The notes below the pieces were generated by a model, which did not search any database, had not been told where the DNA came from, and was given only the letters and a program-made list of their open reading frames with translations. From NCBI GenBank assembly GCA_945867725.1, contig CAMBJI010000139.1, positions 1 to 5,898 on the forward strand: a stretch of 5,898 bases of DNA. Direction: 5' to 3'. The DNA is from Bordetella parapertussis (GTDB lineage: Bacteria; Pseudomonadota; Gammaproteobacteria; Burkholderiales; Burkholderiaceae_D). Shown piece by piece: positions 5,116-5,898 of the stretch. Both the position numbers and the translations under genes were made by a program. Position 1 is the first letter of the stretch. Every line of letters starts with the position of its first letter.

Positions 5116-5898
5116 TTGGAAATTACGACAGGACGTCCCTCGACGTTAGCCCCGAGGGGCATGGTCACCTGCCCACACGCACTAGCATCAGCCGCCGGTG
5201 TCGATGTTCTGAGAGCCGGTGGTTCAGCGGTGGATGCGGCGATCGCTACCAGTGCTGCGCTGGCCGTCATTTATCCGCACATGACTGGTATCGGCGGCGA
5301 TGCCTTCTGGCTGATCCATGATGCCAAAACGGGGAAGGTTCACTATCTGAATGGCGGTGGTCGCGCCGCGAAAACCGCCAGCATTGATTTTTTTAATTCG
5401 CGCAACCTGAAAGAAATTCCGTTCCGCGGCATTCTGCCCGCGAGCCTCACTACACCCGGATCCGTTGACAGCTGGTGCAAGGCGCACGCGAATTGGGGAC
5501 GTTTATCCCTCTCCCGCAACCTGCAGCAAGCGATTGCCTATGCGCGTGATGGTTTTCCAGTCACTGGCCGTCTGGCGGGCTGGATTGCACGCACCGAAGC
5601 CGAATTACGTGCGCAACCCGATGCCGCTGCCATCTTTCTTTCAAACGGTGTACCTAAAACGGGAGCGCTGATACGCAACGCGGGTCTTGCCCGAACACTG
5701 GAGTCTATTGGACGCGAAGGCCGCGCCGGTTTTTACGAAGGTGCTGTCGCTAAAGCGCTGGCTGGCTATGTACAGCAACACGGTGGATTTTTTACCGAAG
5801 ACGACTTGCACGCACAAGAAGCCCGCTGGGGTGAACCGCTAGTTGGACAATACCGCGACCTGACCTTGTATCAGACGCCCGCGCCGACGCAGGGCTTC
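5116..5898 (+). CDS. Gamma-glutamyltransferase family protein (N-terminal half, runs off right edge)
   Basis: The family transfers or hydrolyses the gamma-glutamyl group of glutathione and related compounds. The open frame shows, from a TTG at 5116, GRPSTLAPRGMV (6-17), GGSAVDAAIA (35-44), HMTGIGGD (55-62), GGGRAA (80-85), whose Arg83 fits the substrate-carboxylate-binding arginine (Arg114 in E. coli), TTPGSV (112-117), FYEGAVA (206-212), and the DLHAQEARW...YRDLTLY region (230-252). The autocatalytic threonine that starts the small subunit lies beyond the window, so activity cannot be judged. No signal peptide is visible, unlike periplasmic Ggt of E. coli, so a cytoplasmic YwrD-like member is more likely. 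The start is uncertain: no ATG lies before the conserved GRP...RGM block. TTG 5116 has AGAGA five bases upstream; ATA 5101 has the better AGGA nine bases upstream; ATG 5161 falls inside the conserved block. It follows the MORN gene closely. Confidence 0.88.
   Translation, partial: MEITTGRPSTLAPRGMVTCPHALASAAGVDVLRAGGSAVDAAIATSAALAVIYPHMTGIGGDAFWLIHDAKTGKVHYLNGGGRAAKTASIDFFNSRNLKEIPFRGILPASLTTPGSVDSWCKAHANWGRLSLSRNLQQAIAYARDGFPVTGRLAGWIARTEAELRAQPDAAAIFLSNGVPKTGALIRNAGLARTLESIGREGRAGFYEGAVAKALAGYVQQHGGFFTEDDLHAQEARWGEPLVGQYRDLTLYQTPAPTQGF

Noticed and set aside
5149..5160. GC-rich hairpin GCCC-cgag-GGGC before ATG 5161
   Set aside because: It encodes the conserved LAPRG block of the gamma-glutamyltransferase, so coding constraint is the simpler explanation; no T-run follows.

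Overview
The window reads as ordinary proteobacterial chromosome of moderate GC content with an AT-rich intergenic island around 1010-1260. The mix of gene families (secreted surface-adhesin-E-like proteins, a lipoprotein with MORN repeats, a class 1B SpeD, and a small RHH-like protein with a KKSELLR motif) suggests a betaproteobacterium, perhaps Burkholderiales or a relative. That placement is inferred from family recall; no rRNA or other decisive marker is present.

Left part, minus strand (1-992): the N-terminal 136 codons of a PLP-dependent class I/II aminotransferase run off the left edge. Upstream of it, also on the minus strand, is a small secreted Cys-rich protein whose six mature cysteines fall in three exact 23-residue units. 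A good intrinsic terminator separates the two genes. The leader of the small gene carries two perfect dyads and a weak promoter candidate.

Middle part, plus strand (about 1189-2644): after an AT-rich divergent intergenic region with a promoter candidate and overlapping short repeats comes a small ribbon-helix-helix-like protein. Its start is corrected to 1339 on the basis of a strong Shine-Dalgarno. Next is S-adenosylmethionine decarboxylase (speD, spermidine synthesis) with all catalytic residues visible, then an exported Gly/Tyr-rich protein that looks like a small outer-membrane beta-barrel. The spacings (72 and 34 bases) and lack of a terminator suggest co-transcription of these three.

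Right part, plus strand (2860-5898): two tandem secreted paralogues of the surface-adhesin E type are joined by a TAATG stop/start overlap. They are followed by a dienelactone-hydrolase-family enzyme with an intact Cys-Asp-His triad, a predicted lipoprotein made of six 23-residue MORN repeats, and the N-terminal half of a gamma-glutamyltransferase that runs off the right edge and has no clear ATG start.

Four or five of the ten genes encode exported or cell-envelope proteins. I see no rRNA, tRNA, CRISPR array, IS element, attachment site or phage gene, and no convincing new multi-gene system. The most interesting items are the Cys-periodic small protein, the RHH-speD-barrel cluster, the tandem adhesin-E-like pair, and the unusual start of the last gene.
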